From assembly GCF_946885725.1 (NCBI RefSeq), contig NZ_CAMPGZ010000201.1, forward strand, positions 1 to 7,382: DNA of 7,382 nucleotides. The letters are read 5' to 3'. This document shows, piece by piece, positions 4,774 to 7,382 of this stretch. A model generated the notes under the pieces. The model did no database searches. It was not told the DNA's origin and worked only from the letters and a program-made list of their open reading frames with translations. Each line of letters starts with the position of its first letter. Position 1 is the stretch's first letter. The DNA comes from an uncultured Nocardioides sp. (lineage in GTDB: Bacteria; Actinomycetota; Actinomycetes; Propionibacteriales; Nocardioidaceae). The position numbers were made by a program, and so were the translations under genes.

Positions 4774-6350
4774 GCCACCCCCTCGACCAGCCCGGACACG
4801 AGGGCCACCCCGGTCACGGCGGCGCCGGCCGTCCCGAGGCGGTCATCGTGCTGGCCGCCGGCAGCGGCACCCGGATGAAGTCCAAGACCATGAAGGTGCT
4901 GCACCCGATCGGCGGCCGGTCCATGGTCGGGCACGTCCTGCACGCCGCGCTCGCCGTGCACCCCGACCGCGTCGTGGCGGTCGTCGGTCACGGCCGGGAG
5001 CAGGTCGGCCCGCACGTGCTGGAGCAGGCCCCCGGCGCGCTGCTCGCGGTCCAGGAGACGCAGGAGGGCACCGGCCACGCCGTGCGCGTCGCCGTCGAGG
5101 CGCTGCAGGCCGAGGCGGGTCCGCCCACGGGCACGGTCGTCGTCGTGTACGGCGACACGCCGCTGCTCCAGGGCGAGACCATCGCCGAGCTGGTGGCCGA
5201 CCACGAGGCCGCCGGCCGCGCGGTCACCGTGCTGACGGCCGAGGTGGACAACCCGTTCGGATACGGCCGGATCATCCGCGACGGTGACGGCGGCGTGACC
5301 GCGATCGTCGAGGAGAAGGAGGCGACGCCGGAGCAGGCCGCCGTTCGCGAGATCAACAGCGGCGTCTTCGCCTTCGACGGCGCGTTCCTCGCCGAGGCGC
5401 TCGGCAAGATCACCAACGACAACGCCAAGGGCGAGTACTACCTCACCGACGTCGTCGCAATCGCCCACGACGCCGGCCGTCCCGTGGGCGCGCACCTGAT
5501 CGACGACGTGCTCCAGACCGAGGGTGCCAACGACCGCGTCCAGCTCGCCGCGCTCGGCCGGGAGCTGAACCGGCGCATCGTCGAGCGCTGGATGCGCGAC
5601 GGCGTGACCGTGATGGACCCGGCCACGACCTGGATCGACGCCGACGTCGTGCTCGAACGCGACGTCACGGTGCTGCCGGGCACCCAGCTGCTCGGCGCGA
5701 CCGTCGTCGCCGAGGACGCGGTCGTCGGCCCCGACTGCACGCTCAAGGACGTCGAGATCGGCCGCGGTGCGAGGGTCGTGCGCACCCACGGCGAGCTCGC
5801 GGTGATCGGGGAGGGCGCGACCGTCGGCCCGTTCGCCTACCTCCGGCCCGGCACCGAGCTCGGTCGCGACGGCAAGATCGGCACCTTCGTCGAGACCAAG
5901 AACGCCACCATCGGCGACGGCGCCAAGGTGCCGCACCTGTCGTACGTCGGCGACGGGGAGATCGGCGAGGGCACCAACATCGGCGCCGGCACGATCTTCG
6001 CCAACTACGACGGCGTCCAGAAGCACCGGACGGTCGTGGGCAAGCACGCCCGCACCGGCTCGAACAACACGTTCGTCGCGCCCGTCACGATCGGTGACGG
6101 CGCCTCGACCGGTGGCGGCACGGTCGTCCGGCGCGACGTACCCCCGGGTGCGCTGGCGGTCTCGACCGGCGCGCAGCGCAACCTCGAGGAGTGGGTGCTG
6201 AAGCGCCGGTCCGGCACCGCGCAGGGCGACGCGGCGGCAGCGGCACTCGCCGCCGGGGGAGCTGCCGGCGAGGACGCCGAGGGAGACGCGCGACACAGCG
6301 AGGCCGCCCGATTGGGTGAGGACCCGGGGTCTGGTTCACAATCGAGGTGA
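4770..6350 (+). CDS. glmU: Bifunctional UDP-GlcNAc pyrophosphorylase / glucosamine-1-P acetyltransferase
   Basis: A 526-residue cytoplasmic enzyme catalysing the last two steps to UDP-N-acetylglucosamine: acetylation of glucosamine-1-phosphate, then uridylylation. The N-terminal nucleotidyltransferase (about 23-250) shows LAAGSGTRMKS (28-38), QEGTGHA (98-104), YGDTPLL (127-133), GYGR (164-167), EINSG (194-198) and GEYYLTD (221-227). The C-terminal left-handed beta-helix acyltransferase (about 270-475) shows hexapeptide repeats, RPGT (359-362), ETKNATIG (375-382), KVPHLSYVGD (386-395, with H389 at the expected catalytic base) and NYDG (412-415). All key residues are present. It is longer than E. 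coli GlmU (456 aa): residues 1-22 add a His/Gly/Pro-rich leader, and about 480-526 an Ala/Glu-rich, probably disordered tail. GTG at 4770 is supported by GGAGGA. It sits 35 nt after tRNA-Gln and 25 nt before prs, likely one transcript. Confidence 0.96.
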   Translation: MSHPLDQPGHEGHPGHGGAGRPEAVIVLAAGSGTRMKSKTMKVLHPIGGRSMVGHVLHAALAVHPDRVVAVVGHGREQVGPHVLEQAPGALLAVQETQEGTGHAVRVAVEALQAEAGPPTGTVVVVYGDTPLLQGETIAELVADHEAAGRAVTVLTAEVDNPFGYGRIIRDGDGGVTAIVEEKEATPEQAAVREINSGVFAFDGAFLAEALGKITNDNAKGEYYLTDVVAIAHDAGRPVGAHLIDDVLQTEGANDRVQLAALGRELNRRIVERWMRDGVTVMDPATTWIDADVVLERDVTVLPGTQLLGATVVAEDAVVGPDCTLKDVEIGRGARVVRTHGELAVIGEGATVGPFAYLRPGTELGRDGKIGTFVETKNATIGDGAKVPHLSYVGDGEIGEGTNIGAGTIFANYDGVQKHRTVVGKHARTGSNNTFVAPVTIGDGASTGGGTVVRRDVPPGALAVSTGAQRNLEEWVLKRRSGTAQGDAAAAALAAGGAAGEDAEGDARHSEAARLGEDPGSGSQSR

Positions 6351-6360
6351 ACCCGAGCTC

Positions 6361-6366
6361 GAGGAG
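6361..6366 (+). promoter_or_regulatory. Ribosome binding site of prs
   Basis: GAGGAG lies 9 nt before GTG at 6376 and decides that start. An in-frame GTG at 6316 would extend the protein 20 residues back into glmU and lacks such a site. Confidence 0.75.
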
Positions 6367-6375
6367 ACTCCTGAC

Positions 6376-7359
6376 GTGAGCGGCCTGAAGCGGACGACCG
6401 AGAAGAACCTGATGGTCTTCAGCGGTCGGGCACACCCCGAGCTCGCGGAGGAGGTCGCCGAGCTGCTGGGCACCGGGCTGGTCCCGACGTCGGCGTACCA
6501 GTTCGCGAACTCCGAGATCTACGTCCGCTTCGAGGAGTCCGTGCGCGGCTCCGACGCCTTCGTGATCCAGAGCCACACGGCGCCGATCAACGAGTGGATC
6601 ATGGAGCACCTGATCATGGTCGACGCGCTGAAGCGCGCCTCGGCCAAGCGGATCACGGTGGTCATGCCGTTCTACGGCTACGCCCGTCAGGACAAGAAGC
6701 ACCGCGGCCGCGAGCCGATCTCCGCCCGGCTGATGGCCGACATGTTCAAGACCGCAGGTGCCGACCGGCTGATCGCGGTCGACCTGCACACCGCGCAGAT
6801 CCAGGGCTTCTTCGACGGCCCGGTGGACCACCTGATGGCGCTGCCGATCCTCTCGGAGTACGTCTCCCGGCGCTACGGCCACGAGCAGCTCGCGGTCGTC
6901 TCGCCCGACGCCGGCCGGATCAAGGTCGCCGAGCAGTGGTCGAACCGCCTCGGAGGAGCCCCGCTGGCCTTCATCCACAAGACCCGCGACATCAACCGGC
7001 CCAACGAGTCCGTGGCCAACCGCGTCGTCGGTCAGGTCGAGGGCCGGATCTGCGTGCTGGTCGACGACATGATCGACACCGGCGGCACGATCGTGAAGGC
7101 CGCCGAGGCGCTGATGAAGGACGGCGCCGCCGGCGTCGTCATCGCCGCCACCCACGCGATCCTGTCCGACCCCGCCGTCGACCGGCTGAAGAACAGCCCG
7201 GCCACCGAGGTCGTCGTCACCAACACCCTGCCGATCCCCTCGGACCGCCAGTTCGACAAGCTCACGGTCCTGTCGATCGCCCCGCTGATCAGCCGCGCCA
7301 TCCGCGAGGTCTTCGAGGACGGCTCGGTCACCTCGCTGTTCGACGGCCAGGCCCAGTAG
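6376..7359 (+). CDS. prs: Ribose-phosphate pyrophosphokinase (PRPP synthetase)
   Basis: A 327-residue class I PRPP synthetase that transfers pyrophosphate from ATP to ribose-5-phosphate in the cytoplasm, giving PRPP for purine, pyrimidine, histidine, tryptophan and NAD synthesis and, in cell-wall-arabinan actinobacteria, decaprenyl-phosphoribose. Visible signatures are NSEIYVRFEESVRG (45-58), the ATP-site stretch PFYGYARQDKKHRGREPISA (98-117), VDLHTAQIQGFF (135-146, H138), the catalytic flexible loop HKTRD (201-205, K202 and R204) and the PRPP-binding loop VLVDDMIDTGGTI (227-239). Length is normal and both phosphoribosyltransferase-like domains are complete. GTG at 6376 is chosen for its GAGGAG site and because MSGLKRTTEKNLMVFSGR is the usual actinobacterial N-terminus. 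It lies 25 nt after glmU, likely in the same operon. The 23 bases after its TAG stop hold no recognisable element; by synteny rplY and pth often follow (from memory). Confidence 0.96.
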   Translation: MSGLKRTTEKNLMVFSGRAHPELAEEVAELLGTGLVPTSAYQFANSEIYVRFEESVRGSDAFVIQSHTAPINEWIMEHLIMVDALKRASAKRITVVMPFYGYARQDKKHRGREPISARLMADMFKTAGADRLIAVDLHTAQIQGFFDGPVDHLMALPILSEYVSRRYGHEQLAVVSPDAGRIKVAEQWSNRLGGAPLAFIHKTRDINRPNESVANRVVGQVEGRICVLVDDMIDTGGTIVKAAEALMKDGAAGVVIAATHAILSDPAVDRLKNSPATEVVVTNTLPIPSDRQFDKLTVLSIAPLISRAIREVFEDGSVTSLFDGQAQ

Positions 7360-7382
7360 CGCCGACCCGGCTCGAACCGCCC

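Noticed and set aside
4572..6296. Minus-strand open frame of 574 codons opposite glmU
   Set aside because: It mirrors glmU codon by codon as GC-rich DNA often does, has no recognisable domain, and glmU on the other strand has every family motif.
6312..6342. Possible prs promoter, TTGGGT and CACAAT with a 19-bp spacer at the glmU end
   Set aside because: The spacer is long and the -10 misses the leading T; too weak to list as a feature.
6316..6375. Longer prs start at GTG 6316
   Set aside because: It overlaps glmU by 35 nt, adds residues unlike Prs N-termini, and GTG 6376 has a well-spaced GAGGAG.
6085..7155. Minus-strand open frame of 356 codons opposite prs and the glmU end
   Set aside because: Shadow of prs; composition is low-complexity Arg/Ala/Gly/Val/His and it crosses two real genes.
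7360..7382. Terminator after prs
   Set aside because: Only 23 bases remain and they hold no stem or T-tract.
1..7382. Mobile elements, CRISPR arrays, phage genes or toxin-antitoxin pairs
   Set aside because: No transposase or integrase motifs, no spaced direct repeats beyond the 15-bp tandem pair, no small paired genes; base composition is even throughout.

Overview
The window is high-GC DNA from the chromosome of an actinobacterium. The G/C-rich third codon positions, the GTG starts, the ATGA/GTGA gene overlaps, the tRNA-Gln/glmU/prs neighbourhood and the style of the proteins suggest the Nocardioidaceae, perhaps Nocardioides. That genus call is inference from memory of related proteins; no database was searched.

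Layout. Positions 1-1617 (+ strand) hold a tight three-gene run: a trans-aconitate methyltransferase lacking only its first few codons, a GNAT acetyltransferase and a VOC/glyoxalase-fold protein. Each junction is a 4-base ATGA overlap preceded by a GGAGG ribosome binding site, so the three are almost certainly co-translated. Positions 4451-1610 (- strand) hold a second unit, read in this order: a membrane acyl-CoA delta-9 desaturase, a TetR-family regulator and a secreted matrixin-type zinc protease. The protease stop codon overlaps the end of the VOC gene tail to tail.

Positions 4452-4655 form the divergent control region. On the desaturase side there is a promoter-like TTGAAC/TACGGT pair, with a 15-bp tandem repeat and an inverted repeat placed across the spacer and -10. 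This is the obvious candidate operator for the neighbouring TetR protein. On the other side lie a tRNA-Gln(UUG) gene (4656-4734), then glmU (4770-6350) and prs (6376-7359). GlmU makes UDP-N-acetylglucosamine for peptidoglycan, and Prs makes PRPP for nucleotides, histidine, tryptophan and, in actinobacteria, arabinogalactan-type precursors. The pair is a housekeeping block.

I see no insertion sequence, phage gene, CRISPR array, rRNA or defence cassette. Most of the window is ordinary core genome. The parts worth a second look are the desaturase promoter/operator, the unusual desaturase-TetR-protease grouping with TetR and the protease in the same frame, the spacing of the tRNA-Gln, an 11-codon mini-ORF joining the tRNA to glmU, and the terminal extensions of GlmU.
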